Below are positions 24,840 to 33,702 of a stretch of 64,000 nt of DNA, piece by piece. Position 1 is the stretch's first letter; each line of letters begins with the position of its first letter. Origin of the DNA: Mycobacteriaceae bacterium (GTDB lineage Bacteria > Actinomycetota > Actinomycetes > Mycobacteriales > Mycobacteriaceae); contig JAFARC010000004.1 of the NCBI GenBank assembly GCA_019245755.1, positions 1 to 64,000 on the forward strand. The letters are read 5' to 3'. The notes below the pieces were generated by a model, which was not told where the DNA came from, made no database searches, and worked only from the letters and a program-made list of their open reading frames with translations. The translations under genes and the position numbers were made by a program.

Positions 24840-25520
24840 CTAGACGGCTGCGGCCGTGTTTTCGTGTCGTGCGTCCAGAACCGTCGCCGGCGCCGAGGTG
24901 TCAGCCACCGCAGCGAGCAGCTGCGGCGCGCGGCGGATCTGCCGGCGGACTTGAAGGGATCGCACGATCTGCACGATGCCAAGCGTCACAAGGGAAACAC
25001 CGGTGACCATCGCCAGCACCACAATCGAATCGAACGGCCACGCCAGCACCACAAAACCGGCGATCCAGCTGACGATGCCGCTGAAAATGTGCCAACCGCG
25101 CGCGGGCAGTTCGTCGTAGCTGATTGCCGTCACGGTCTCCGCAACACCTTGGAAGACGAAGCCGACCCCGATCCACACTGCCAGCAGCAGAACGGCATAG
25201 GCGTCACCGAAGTGGCGGAACGACAACGTGGCCAAGACCAGCGACATCGCGCCGCTGATGAACAGCAGCACCCGCCCGGAGGTGGATCCGGGAAGGGCCA
25301 AGGCGACAAACAGTTGGGCGAGGGCTGCGACCAGCAGGAAAACCCCGAGCAACGTTGCAGCGACCAGGATCGAAGTCCCGGGCAGTGCCAGAATCAGGCC
25401 GCCGACGACCAGGGTGAGCAGCCCGGACACCAGCCCTGGCTTCCACAGTTGCCGCAGCGGACCCGGCGGTTCGAGTTTTCTCGCAGGCACTTCTTGGTTT
25501 TCGAAACGAGTGTTCGTCAT
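24840..25520 (-). CDS. HdeD-family membrane protein
   Basis: 226 aa from ATG 25520 (AGGAGAGG upstream). Six membrane helices in the DUF308/HdeD pattern: VSGLLTLVVGGLILALP, AATLLGVFLLVAALAQLF, VLLFISGAMSLVLATLSF, AVLLLAVWIGVGFVFQG, WHIFSGIVSWIAGFVVL and VVLAMVTGVSLVTLGIVQI, with a cytoplasmic C-terminal tail. HdeD proteins are linked to acid and other stress in enterobacteria; the mycobacterial role is not defined. Between 25521 and 25752 lie its promoter region and an operator-like palindrome. Confidence 0.85.
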   Translation of the reverse strand: MTNTRFENQEVPARKLEPPGPLRQLWKPGLVSGLLTLVVGGLILALPGTSILVAATLLGVFLLVAALAQLFVALALPGSTSGRVLLFISGAMSLVLATLSFRHFGDAYAVLLLAVWIGVGFVFQGVAETVTAISYDELPARGWHIFSGIVSWIAGFVVLAWPFDSIVVLAMVTGVSLVTLGIVQIVRSLQVRRQIRRAPQLLAAVADTSAPATVLDARHENTAAAV

Positions 25521-25637
25521 CACGTTTTCCTCTCCTGTCAACGGGATTAGGTGAAAGGTGTTTCACCTGTGCTGGTGGCTCCGGCTAGGGCAACCGGCGT
25601 CACGATCACTGGGCGTACAAGCTGTTCCCCAAGTGAC

Positions 25638-25651
25638 TGACGATATCATCA
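25638..25651. promoter_or_regulatory. second copy of the TetR operator
   Basis: TGACGATATCATCA, one change from the perfect palindrome at 19722-19735. The surrounding 70 bases (GACTGACGATATC, then GTCAAGG and TGACGAATTA) are also conserved between the two places, so this is a duplicated tetR control region. Confidence 0.6.
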
Positions 25652-25752
25652 CTTACGATGACACCGTCAGTCAAGGATTGTGACGAATTATTCAGAACTG
25701 ATTCGTTCAGGAACGGTTGAGCCGATGGCTCGTCGAGGATCTGGGTGAAGGG

Positions 25753-25893
25753 ATGACCGACGCGGCGCGGGAGCCGCAGAATCGTTTTGAGCGGACGCAA
25801 ACAACGCACCCTGCGGCATTGATCAGGGGCGCACAGCGGTTCGTCGCGGCAGGCAAGTCGAATGTGCCGGCGCTGGAGATCACACCAGCAAGA
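25753..25893 (+). pseudogene. truncated TetR paralogue (first ~45 codons)
   Basis: From ATG 25753: MTDAAREPQNRFERTQTTHP, then AALIRGAQRFVAAGKSNVPA and LEIT, then likeness stops. It aligns with the frameshifted tetR at 19809 (ENRLERRKMRTRAAL, RAAQTFVAAGKLNVPVLEIT). The helix-turn-helix and all of the ligand domain are gone. It is a deletion relic of a paralogue. Confidence 0.65.
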
Positions 25894-26578
25894 GAATCTT
25901 GTCGGCATACCGTGCGTTGTGATCCAGACCTTCTGACCGTCGCACTCTCGCCGACTCCTGTCTGGTCGGGCGGTTGGTCGACGTCTTGTTCAGCACCGTG
26001 GCGTTCACTCCGATGGCGGCGACGCGAACGTGCATCCATCGCGAAAATTCGCCAATTTTTTCGCAGCCAATGCACGCTCGTGACGCTGCGTCGCCTCGAC
26101 CTTCGACAGCAGCCGATTGACGACCCGCTAGCCTGGCGCGTCCGTGGACTTGGCCTCAAGCTCTCTAAGCTATCTGCTTCCCCTTGCCGCGGGTTCATCC
26201 AGAACTTGAACGCCCAAGCGGCCGGGTCGCCGTCATGATTGACGTATCGGTGGAAGTCTCCCGGTCGAACAGTTCGTCGGCCCCCAGGGAAACCGGATCG
26301 TGTCGACGGCGAGCCGTGCTTCTACGCATTCCCCTTGGGCGAGCTGGCGGCGGCTGATATTCGGTTGCACCTCAGCGAGCGGCGCCGGTTCCACAGCACC
26401 GCCGGCGAAATCACAGCCAGACCGACCGGCCGACAGCTAACGGCCGGCTCAGACCATATACGACGCCCCGGCAAACCATTCGGCGCCCTCCGCATCATCA
26501 TCCGCCCCGCCCGCGGCCTACGTCCACGGCCTGTAACTCCCGGCGAGATCACGGCCCACCGCCCTGCTCGCGCGGGGC
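25894..26578. other. gene-poor stretch, nothing recognised
   Basis: About 690 bases after the tetR relic and before the GAF-ANTAR gene. Open frames on both strands show no family motif, and their compositions look like shadows (Arg/Ser/Pro-rich). It is probably more decayed sequence continuing from the relic. Confidence 0.4.
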
Positions 26579-27277
26579 CTATTCGTCACGGCTGTCGACC
26601 ACCCGCTGAGCGATCTCCACCAGCCGGGTGTTGCTGTTCTGCGACAGCCGCCGCATCATCTCGAAGGCCTGGATGGCGTCGACCTTGTAGCGCTGCATGA
26701 TGACGCCTTTCGCCTGCCCGATCAGGTCACGGCTGGCCAGCGCCGACTCCAACTGCTCGCCGCGTCGGCTGGCCAGAATGGCCACAGCCGCGTGCGCGGC
26801 AAGCACCGACCCGGTCGCCTCGGATTGCGCGGTGAACACATTCGGCGTATCGGAGAACAGGTTCAGCGCGCCAGCGGTCACCTCAGTGGTGTACAGCTTG
26901 AACGACAGCCCGCTGCGGATGCCGGCTTCCAGGACGGCGCGAGAATAGCGGGGCCACCGTGGCTCCTGCTCGAAGTCATCGGTGCGCACCACCAGCTCAT
27001 CGACCGCAGCCTCCAGGCACGGCCCCTCGCCGAACATCTGCTGCAACAGGTCCAGGCGATGCACCAACTCGGACGTAGCGGCGTGGGTTTCGAATTTGGC
27101 GCCCTTCGAGATCAGCAACACTCCCGCGTCGGTCACGCCGGGAATGAGTTCCCGTGCCGCCGAGGTGACGGTTTCGAGCACCTCGTCGACGCGGCGTGGC
27201 ACCGCCACCTCACGAGCGAGCTGGGCCATCCGCCTGGCCAGCGCATGCCCGGGATCCTCAGCGGAGTCCTCAGTCAT
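26579..27277 (-). CDS. GAF-ANTAR RNA-binding regulator
   Basis: 232 aa from ATG 27277. Residues ~10-160 form a GAF sensor (VLETVTSAARELIPGVTDAG, FGEGPCLEAAVDELVV, GIRSGLSFKLYTTEVTAGAL, NLFSDTPNVFTAQSEATGSV). Residues 165-230 form the ANTAR bundle (LESALASRDLIGQAKGVIMQ, AFEMMRRLSQNSNTRLVEIA). ANTAR proteins bind dual hairpins and prevent termination, with the GAF sensing a ligand. It diverges from the large membrane operon at 27472 and is the obvious candidate regulator, but I did not find a clear two-hairpin target there. Confidence 0.88.
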   Translation of the reverse strand: MTEDSAEDPGHALARRMAQLAREVAVPRRVDEVLETVTSAARELIPGVTDAGVLLISKGAKFETHAATSELVHRLDLLQQMFGEGPCLEAAVDELVVRTDDFEQEPRWPRYSRAVLEAGIRSGLSFKLYTTEVTAGALNLFSDTPNVFTAQSEATGSVLAAHAAVAILASRRGEQLESALASRDLIGQAKGVIMQRYKVDAIQAFEMMRRLSQNSNTRLVEIAQRVVDSRDE

Positions 27278-27471
27278 CCGGCCGGGTTCCTCAACTCGTC
27301 CACTTGACGCAGTGTGGCTCAGCACTCCTGTGCCGCGCAGCCGAACTATGCGGTTCGGTTGACGCGAACGAAACACACTGTTCGCAATGCTGCTGGCGGA
27401 CAGCATTAATCCAACTTTCCCAAGAAACCTGGTACCGGCGGTCCGCCCTAGGCCATACTCCTCGTGTGGGG

Positions 27472-29334
27472 ATGATGAATGAAGCGCTGGGTTTTTCCAT
27501 CCAGGCCGGTGGCTCTGCCGTCCGGGCTGCTGGCTCGCAAGGCGGCGGCGCCGCACTCAGCCAGGTGATCGGGTTGTCGATTGTCGCGCTGGTCGTCGGC
27601 GCGCTCCTGTTGTGGGTCGGCTATCTGCATCGCAATCACCGGATCACATGGTTGACGAGACTGGGCGAAGCGTTCGGCCGCCGGTTCAAACGGCCGCCTT
27701 GGGTGGCACTTCCAATCGCCATCTTCACCGCGACGCTGATCTGCGCGCTGTTTGGTTTCATCTGGGATGTCAGCTGGCACATCGGCAAGGGCCGCGACCC
27801 CGGGCCACTGGCGAACCCCGCGCACTACTTCATCGTGATCGGGCTGTTCCTGTTGTTCCTCGCCGGCGCGGTGGCGGTGGTGCTGCCGTTCGACAAGCCG
27901 GGTCCAGCGGCCGTGCGGATCACCCGGAATTGGTATGCGCCCGTCGGCGGCCTGCTGATGGCCGGGTGCGGCATGTACGCGTTGATCGGCTTCCCACTCG
28001 ACGACATGTGGCACCGTATCTTCGGCCAGGACGTCACGCTGTGGGGACCGACGCACCTGATGATGATCGGCGGCGCCGGGCTTTCCACGTTGACCGCCCT
28101 GTATCTGGAGTACGAGGGCCGCAAAGCGATGGGCCCGGATGCCCCGCCGGACGGCATCGGACTGAAGTTCATGCAGTACTTGGCTTTCGGCGGTCTGGTG
28201 ATCGGCCTGTCGGTGTTCCAGATCGAATTCGACTTCGGTGTGCCGCAATTCCGGTTGGTGTTCCAGCCGATGCTGATCGCGGCGGCGTCCGCGCTGGCGC
28301 TGGTGGCAGCGCGGTTGATGCTCGGCCGCGGTGCGGCGATCGCCGCCGCGCTGATCGCCATCGCACTTCGCGGTGGGGTGGCGCTGGTCGTCGGGCCGAT
28401 CCTGGGCGCGCCGATCAACTGGTTCCCGTTGTATCTCGGGCCGGCGGTGGTGGTCGAGCTGCTCGGACTGACACCATTGCTGAAGCGGCCCATTGTGTTC
28501 GGTGCGGTCAGCGGCCTGGGCGTCGCCACCGTGGGGCTGTGGCTGGAGTCGCTGTGGATCGGCGGGGTGTACCACTACCCGTGGCCGACGAGCATGTACG
28601 CCGAAGCGCTGGCGATGGCGGTGCCCGTCGCGCTGTTCACCGGCGCATGCGGCGGCATGGTAGGCATGGTGCTGACCGGCCGACGGCTTCCCGGCCGGGC
28701 GATCGGAATCGGTCTGGTGGCGTTGACCGTGGTGGTGATCGGCGCAGCCACCGCCAACGGGCTGCGCTACGCGGTGCCCGACAACGCCACAGCGACCATG
28801 ACGTTGACCGATCTTCCTGGCAACGGCGACCACCGCATGGTGTCGGCCGATGTGCGGCTTACTCCGCCGAACCTGGTCAGCGACAATCCGGAATGGGTTT
28901 CCATCCTGTCCTGGCAGGGCGGTTTCCCCAACGACCGCGGCCTGATGATCGACCGCCTGCACCGGGTCGGGCCGGGCCATTACCAGTCGACGGAGCCAAT
29001 CCCGGCATGGGGCAACTGGAAGACGCTGCTGCGAGTGCACGAAGGCAGGACGTTGACCGCCGTGCCGATATTTCTGCCCGCGGACCCGGGCATCAACCAG
29101 CCCGAGGTTCCAGCCCCGCCGCTGTTGACCCGGCAGTTCGTCCACGAGGTCACGATCCTGCAGCGAGAACGGAACCCGAACACGCCGGACTATCTGTGGA
29201 CGATCGGTTGCCTCGTGGTGCTGGTGTGCACGCTGGTGGTTGTCACGGGTTTGACCTGGGGTGGCGGTCGGATCAACGACAGTGAGACGCCGATGGGCGC
29301 CGAGACCGAAGACCGTCCAACGGTGCGGGCGTGA
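27472..29334 (+). CDS. large polytopic membrane protein of unknown function
   Basis: 620 aa from ATG 27472 (GTG 27466 possible). About eleven or twelve membrane helices occupy residues 20-440, followed by an extracytoplasmic domain (about 445-590: TATMTLTDLPGNGDHRMVSA, WVSILSWQGGFPND, LLRVHEGRTLTAVPIFLPAD) and a last helix (LVVLVCTLVVVTGLTW). Conserved-looking polar spots lie within or near helices: WDVSWHIGKGRDPGP, DDMWHRIFGQDVTLWGPTHL and YHYPWPTSMY, with several His residues that could bind metal or heme. I do not recognise a named family. It heads a five-gene operon with four-base overlaps. Confidence 0.8.
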   Translation: MMNEALGFSIQAGGSAVRAAGSQGGGAALSQVIGLSIVALVVGALLLWVGYLHRNHRITWLTRLGEAFGRRFKRPPWVALPIAIFTATLICALFGFIWDVSWHIGKGRDPGPLANPAHYFIVIGLFLLFLAGAVAVVLPFDKPGPAAVRITRNWYAPVGGLLMAGCGMYALIGFPLDDMWHRIFGQDVTLWGPTHLMMIGGAGLSTLTALYLEYEGRKAMGPDAPPDGIGLKFMQYLAFGGLVIGLSVFQIEFDFGVPQFRLVFQPMLIAAASALALVAARLMLGRGAAIAAALIAIALRGGVALVVGPILGAPINWFPLYLGPAVVVELLGLTPLLKRPIVFGAVSGLGVATVGLWLESLWIGGVYHYPWPTSMYAEALAMAVPVALFTGACGGMVGMVLTGRRLPGRAIGIGLVALTVVVIGAATANGLRYAVPDNATATMTLTDLPGNGDHRMVSADVRLTPPNLVSDNPEWVSILSWQGGFPNDRGLMIDRLHRVGPGHYQSTEPIPAWGNWKTLLRVHEGRTLTAVPIFLPADPGINQPEVPAPPLLTRQFVHEVTILQRERNPNTPDYLWTIGCLVVLVCTLVVVTGLTWGGGRINDSETPMGAETEDRPTVRA

Positions 29335-29501
29335 CCGGGCAGCCCCATGTCGAGATCCTGGCTCACCACGGCCTGCTGCTTGCGATACCCGCTTTCTTCC
29401 CCGCCATCGCCGTCGTCGGTGTGATCGTCTTCGTTGCGATGCGCGACCGCCGTACGGCCGACAACTCCGACGAACCCGAGAGGAAAGACCGGCGAAAATG
29501 A
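29331..29501 (+). CDS. 56-aa single-helix membrane protein
   Basis: GTG 29331 overlaps the preceding stop (GTGA), and its stop overlaps the next ATG (ATGA). It starts VTGQPHVEILAHHGLLL, has one helix (IPAFFPAIAVVGVIVFVAM) and a charged tail RDRRTADNSDEPERKDRRK. An N-terminal HxEILAHH patch could face the lipoprotein or the His-rich membrane partner. Probably a small subunit of the complex encoded by the operon; no family is recognised. Confidence 0.75.
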   Translation: MTGQPHVEILAHHGLLLAIPAFFPAIAVVGVIVFVAMRDRRTADNSDEPERKDRRK

Positions 29502-29890
29502 CCAGGCGAGCCCTGATCACTCTACTGGCGATTGTGGCACTTTTCGGCGCAGGCTGCGGCGGTTCGAAGACTGGCACCAGTGGCACGTCGACTTCGGCTG
29601 CGCAACAGCCCGGGCAACCGCCGGGCCTGGTAGTCGATGTCACGATCAGCAAAGGAACCGTGACGCCGACGAATGTGCAGTGGCAGGCCAAGGTCGGGCA
29701 ACCGATCGAGTTCCGCGTCAACAGCGACGCCGACGATGAACTGCACGTGCACTCCACACCCGACCACGAGTTCACCGTCGAGCCGAAACAGGGCCAGACA
29801 TTCCAGTTCAGCGTGAATGTCCCCGGTCAGGTCGAGGTCGAACTGCACAAGCTGGACCGCACCGTCGGCACCATCCAAGTTCAGCAGTGA
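29498..29890 (+). CDS. cupredoxin-like lipoprotein
   Basis: 130 aa. A signal peptide (ITLLAIVALFGAGC) ends in a lipobox-like site with Cys20, then a Ser/Thr-rich linker and a cupredoxin-type beta-domain: LVVDVTISKGTVTPTNVQWQ, GQPIEFRVNSDADDELHVHS and FQFSVNVPGQVEVELHK. The DELHVHSTPDH segment and the late HK are where cupredoxins of the EfeO/Cu type carry ligands, but the usual Cys-Met set is missing, so metal binding is uncertain. It is exported and anchored, likely partner to the two polytopic proteins flanking it. Confidence 0.78.
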   Translation: MTRRALITLLAIVALFGAGCGGSKTGTSGTSTSAAQQPGQPPGLVVDVTISKGTVTPTNVQWQAKVGQPIEFRVNSDADDELHVHSTPDHEFTVEPKQGQTFQFSVNVPGQVEVELHKLDRTVGTIQVQQ

Positions 29891-31242
29891 CGCGCGACCA
29901 GCACGTTGATGTGCTGGCGCACGGCCTCGGTGGTTCGAGTGACCTACCGGTCCCCTATGCGTTTGCCTTGGTCGGCGCCGCGTGGGCGCTGACGATCACC
30001 TTCGCAGTGGTCGCGTTGGCGTGGCGGCGGCCACGGTTCGACCCGACCAAACCGGGTCGGCCGCTGCCGGATTGGGTCACGGCGTTCGTCGACTCCCGGA
30101 TCACCCGGTGGGTGGTCGCCGGCGCCGCGCTGTTGTTCGTGGTGTGGGTGGTGCTCGCAGGAATTCTGGGGCCCCAGACCAACAACAACGCCCTGCTCGG
30201 GGTGTTCTACGTGCTGCTGTGGGTGGGACTGGTCGCGGTCTCGCTGATCGTTGGACCGGTGTGGCGGCTGATCTCCCCGATGCGCACGCTGTACCGGATC
30301 GTCGGGTGCGCACGCGTAATCCGGCGACGAAACTATCCACCGTGGCTGGGATACCGCCCGGCGGCGTTCGGCCTGTTCGCCTTCGTGTGGCTGGAACTGG
30401 CGAGCCCCAACTCCGCCTCGCTGACCGCGGTCAGGCTGTGGCTGCTGTGCTACGCGGTCCTGCTGGCGGCTGGTGCAACGGTGTGGGGCGCCACTTGGTT
30501 CGCGCGCGCTGATCCGTTCGAGGTGTACAGCATGGCCGTGTCGCGGTTGTCGCCGTTTCGGCGCAACCCCGAAACGCAGCGCATCGTGATCGGCAACCCG
30601 TTCGACCACTTGCCGTCGCTGCCGATCCGACCGGGGATCGTGGCGGTGCTGGCGGTCCTGCTGGGCTCGACGGCGTTCGACAGTTTTTCGGCGACGGCGG
30701 GCTGGCGCAGCTTCGCCGACAGCCTTGCGCGGCATGCCACCTCGGTGCCGTTAGAGGTTGCGACATCGTTCGTCAAAACCACCGGGCTGCTGATGTTCGC
30801 GTCGGTGGTCGGTGTGACGTTCTCGCTGGCAGCGATGGCGACCGGCGGCGTCGACCGGCGGCAGCGCTGGGCGCTGCCTGGGCAGATGGCGCACTCGCTG
30901 ATCCCGATCGTGGTTGGCTACATCTTCGCCCACTACCTGACGTTCCTGGTGGAGCGCGGCCAGCAGACCGTCACTCAGTTGGCCGATCCGTTCGGTCGCG
31001 GCTGGAACCTGCTGGGGCTGGGGAATCAGCAGGTGGCGTATATCCTGTCGACGCACCCATCCGTGCTGGCCACGATCAAGGTCGGCTTTGTCGTGACCGG
31101 ACACATCACCGCGGTGATCGCCGCGCACGACCGGGCGCTGCGACTGCTACCCCGGGGCCATCAGCTCACCGGGCAGTTGACGATGATGGTCGTCATGGTT
31201 GGCTACACGTTCACCGGTTTGTACCTGCTCTTCGGCGGCTGA
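29887..31242 (+). CDS. polytopic membrane protein, operon partner
   Basis: 451 aa from GTG 29887 (GTGA overlap with the lipoprotein). N-terminus [20 protein letters not shown], then about ten helices: [50 protein letters not shown] and so on to [19 protein letters not shown]. Actinobacterial proteins with this HGLGG-DLP-P opening are sometimes labelled fenitrothion hydrolase; I regard that label as unsafe. Conserved motifs [11 protein letters not shown] and [18 protein letters not shown] supply His/Asp residues near the membrane. Transport or membrane redox work with the cupredoxin lipoprotein is inference. Confidence 0.78.
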   Translation: MTRDQHVDVLAHGLGGSSDLPVPYAFALVGAAWALTITFAVVALAWRRPRFDPTKPGRPLPDWVTAFVDSRITRWVVAGAALLFVVWVVLAGILGPQTNNNALLGVFYVLLWVGLVAVSLIVGPVWRLISPMRTLYRIVGCARVIRRRNYPPWLGYRPAAFGLFAFVWLELASPNSASLTAVRLWLLCYAVLLAAGATVWGATWFARADPFEVYSMAVSRLSPFRRNPETQRIVIGNPFDHLPSLPIRPGIVAVLAVLLGSTAFDSFSATAGWRSFADSLARHATSVPLEVATSFVKTTGLLMFASVVGVTFSLAAMATGGVDRRQRWALPGQMAHSLIPIVVGYIFAHYLTFLVERGQQTVTQLADPFGRGWNLLGLGNQQVAYILSTHPSVLATIKVGFVVTGHITAVIAAHDRALRLLPRGHQLTGQLTMMVVMVGYTFTGLYLLFGG

Positions 31243-31243
31243 C

Positions 31244-32038
31244 GTGCGTGACGTGGTGTTGTGGGCGCTCGCGGCGGTGGCCGTGATCGAGGCCGTTGGG
31301 CTGATTGTCCTGGCCGTGCTGTTGACCCGCAGCCGGCGGGAGGCGGCCGATCTGCGGCGTCGGTTTGACGCCCGGCAGCGGCTGATCTCCGGCGGCCGGG
31401 AGGCGGTTAAAACCGTTTGGCAGACCGCGAATCTGGTCCGCAAGCAAGGGTTCGGCGCCGCGGTGCGCAGTTCGATCGAGGAGCTGGCCGCCTGGGCGGA
31501 AGTTGAGCGACCGGACCTGGCGCGGCTGGCGCCCGACGGCAACGTTGCGATCCTGTTCTCCGACATCGAGGACTCGACCGCCCTCAACGAGCGCATCGGT
31601 GACCGCGCCTGGGTGAAGCTGATCGACCGGCACGACAAGCTGATCCGCAAGCTGGTCGACGAGCACTCCGGTCACGTGGTCAAGAGCCAGGGCGACGGAT
31701 TCATGGTGGCGTTCGCCCATCCCGACGAGGCCGTGCAGTGCGCCATCGACGTGCAGCGGGCCCTCGACGGTGATGCGAACAAGTCGAAAGACACCAGCAT
31801 CCGCGTTCGCATCGGTATCCACGCCGGCAAGTCGGTGCGCCGCGGCGACGACCTGTTCGGGCGCAACGTCGCGATGGCCGCAAGGGTGGCTGACCAGGCC
31901 GGCGGCGGCGAGATCCTGGTGACCGAAACGGTGCGGGACTCCCTGGATGACGACGTCGCCTTCGGCGAGGGCTGGGACGTCGAGTTGAAGGGCTTCCACG
32001 GCACCTATCACGTCTACCCGGTGGACCTGGCGGCCTGA
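31244..32038 (+). CDS. membrane-anchored class III adenylate/guanylate cyclase
   Basis: 264 aa from GTG 31244, one base after the previous stop. One N-terminal helix ([20 protein letters not shown]), a coiled linker, then the cyclase homology domain: metal Asp107 in [11 protein letters not shown], purine-selecting Lys147 and metal Asp151 in [13 protein letters not shown], Asp203 in [15 protein letters not shown] and Arg214. In canonical cyclases this last motif is GxxVNxAxR; here the Asn position is Ala210, with Asn at 208 instead. It may still make cAMP at reduced or altered rate. It closes the membrane/cupredoxin operon, linking that complex to second-messenger output. Confidence 0.87.
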   Translation: MRDVVLWALAAVAVIEAVGLIVLAVLLTRSRREAADLRRRFDARQRLISGGREAVKTVWQTANLVRKQGFGAAVRSSIEELAAWAEVERPDLARLAPDGNVAILFSDIEDSTALNERIGDRAWVKLIDRHDKLIRKLVDEHSGHVVKSQGDGFMVAFAHPDEAVQCAIDVQRALDGDANKSKDTSIRVRIGIHAGKSVRRGDDLFGRNVAMAARVADQAGGGEILVTETVRDSLDDDVAFGEGWDVELKGFHGTYHVYPVDLAA

Positions 32039-32041
32039 GTC

Positions 32042-32159
32042 GCCGAGCCGCCCCCCGAGCCGGCCAGTCCCCTGAGCCGCCGAGCCGCCCCCCGAGCCGG
32101 CCAGTCGCTAAGCCGCCGAGCCGCCCAGCTCCCCTGAGCCGCGTCGCCGCCCGAGCCGC
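32042..32159. repeat. GC-rich direct repeats between convergent genes
   Basis: A 28-base unit at 32042-32069 is repeated perfectly at 32079-32106, followed by further CCGAGCCGCC-type partial copies to about 32159. It lies between the cyclase (+) and the MFS gene (-). The same style of repeat reappears inside the MFS gene at about 33040-33125, suggesting local slippage-driven expansion. Confidence 0.75.
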
Positions 32160-33674
32160 TCAGCCGCCCGGCGGGGCCGCGATCCGGTCGCGGCAGCGGG
32201 CAAGGGCTTCGGGTGCTGCAGGTTCGGGTCGTTCCTCCGGGTTGCGGATGCCGCCGGCCGAGACCAGGCCGCCGCCCAGAAACAGCGCGGCGGTGACGAG
32301 GGCGAGCCGGCGGAAGCTGTCGTAGGTCATTGTGCCCTGGGCTATCACGCCCGCGAATGCGACCGCGATGAGGCCGGCGATGCGTGATACCGCGTTGTTG
32401 ATCGCCGAGCCGATCCCGCTTTGCGATGCATCGACGGCGGCGAGGATCGCTGAGGTCAGCGGTGTCGCGGCGATCGTCATGCCGAGCCCGAGAACCACCA
32501 GACCCGGCAGCAGCTGCGTCCAGAAGTTGAAGGCGCCTTGCTGCGGCCGCATCAGCAGGAAACCGACACTGGCGATCAGCGGGCCGGCGGCCATGAACAC
32601 GTGCGGGCCGAACCTTGCGGAGAGCGTCCCGACACGGCGGGCGAACAGGAACGACAGCACCGGCAGCGGCAGGGTGGCCAGGCCTGCCTCGGTAGCCGAG
32701 AACCCGGCGACCTCCTGGGTGAACAGCGGGACGATCAACATGCCCATCGATACGCCTGCGTAGCTGAACAACGTCGCGAGGTTGCCGATACCGAAATTGC
32801 GGATCGCGAATAGGTGCATCGGAACCATCGGATGCGGCGAGCGGAACTCCCACCAGACGAACACGGCCAGGCTGATCAAGCCGACGGTCAGCGCGAAGCC
32901 CACCGTGAGGTGCCGGATCCCCAGCCGCTGCAATTCGATCAGCGCGTACACCGTGCCGGCCAGGCCGACCGCTGCCAGCGCCGCGCCCGGCACATCGATC
33001 CGCTTCCGGTCGGCGCGGCGTCCGAAGTCGGCGGCCAACCCGCCCGACCCGCCGCCCAACCCGCCGCCCGAGCCGCCCAACTCGCCCAACCCGCCGGCCG
33101 AGCCGCCCAACTCGCCGGCCAACCCGATCGACAACACGAACGTAATAACGGACGGGATCGCCGACAGCACGAAGATCCATCGCCAGTTCAGCAGGTCCAC
33201 TGCCACACCGCCGAGCAGCGGCCCGAGCACGAATGCGGTGCCCGTCCATGCGGTCCACGTCCCGATGGCTTTCGGTTGCGCCTCGCGGTCAAAGGTGGCG
33301 TTGATCAGCGCCAGCGAGCTGGGTACCAGAAAAGCCGCGCCCACGCCCTGCACCAGTCGGCCCACGATCAACATCGCACCCGACGGGGACAGGGCCGCGA
33401 GCACCGATCCGGCGCCGAACGCGACGAGCCCGAGGCGCAGCACCGGCACCCTGCCGAACACATCGGAGATCGAGCCCGCCAGCAGGATCAGCGCGCCGAG
33501 GGTCAACAAGTAGGAGTCGATGATCCACTGCTGAAGCACCAGCCCGCCGCCAAGGTCACGACCGATCGCGGGCAGCGCCAGGTTGACCACCGATCCGTCG
33601 AGGAACGCCACGAACGAGGCCAGAATCGCGACCGCGAGCACCCGGCGTTGCCGCGAGCCCGCACGGGTGGTCAC
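32160..33674 (-). CDS. MFS drug transporter, DHA2 (14-helix) family, with Gly-rich insert
   Basis: 504 aa. DHA2 signatures: ILASFVAFLDGSVVNLALPA (motif D1), LLAGSISDVFGRVPVLRLGL (motif A), GRLVQGVGAAFLVPSSLALI (motif B) and GTAFVLGPLLGGVAVD (motif C). It should export drugs or lipids with proton exchange. Residues 187-212 are an unusual low-complexity loop (GELGGSAGGLGELGG and onward) coded by the GC-rich repeats; it falls between helices 6 and 7, where DHA2 proteins normally have a short loop. The C-terminus is Pro/Glu/Arg-rich. No regulator is directly linked; the alpha/beta hydrolase gene lies upstream on the same strand. Confidence 0.88.
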   Translation of the reverse strand: MTTRAGSRQRRVLAVAILASFVAFLDGSVVNLALPAIGRDLGGGLVLQQWIIDSYLLTLGALILLAGSISDVFGRVPVLRLGLVAFGAGSVLAALSPSGAMLIVGRLVQGVGAAFLVPSSLALINATFDREAQPKAIGTWTAWTGTAFVLGPLLGGVAVDLLNWRWIFVLSAIPSVITFVLSIGLAGELGGSAGGLGELGGSGGGLGGGSGGLAADFGRRADRKRIDVPGAALAAVGLAGTVYALIELQRLGIRHLTVGFALTVGLISLAVFVWWEFRSPHPMVPMHLFAIRNFGIGNLATLFSYAGVSMGMLIVPLFTQEVAGFSATEAGLATLPLPVLSFLFARRVGTLSARFGPHVFMAAGPLIASVGFLLMRPQQGAFNFWTQLLPGLVVLGLGMTIAATPLTSAILAAVDASQSGIGSAINNAVSRIAGLIAVAFAGVIAQGTMTYDSFRRLALVTAALFLGGGLVSAGGIRNPEERPEPAAPEALARCRDRIAAPPGG

Positions 33675-33702
33675 CGCACCAGTATGGTCTCCGCCGAAAA
33701 CG

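Noticed and set aside
27448..29775. Open frame of 775 codons on the minus strand
   Set aside because: It lies antisense to three well-supported membrane-operon genes and has the His/Arg/Gln-rich composition of a shadow frame.
29887..31242. Naming the polytopic protein a fenitrothion hydrolase
   Set aside because: The label is carried by similar actinobacterial proteins in my memory, but nothing in the sequence shows an organophosphate-hydrolysing site.
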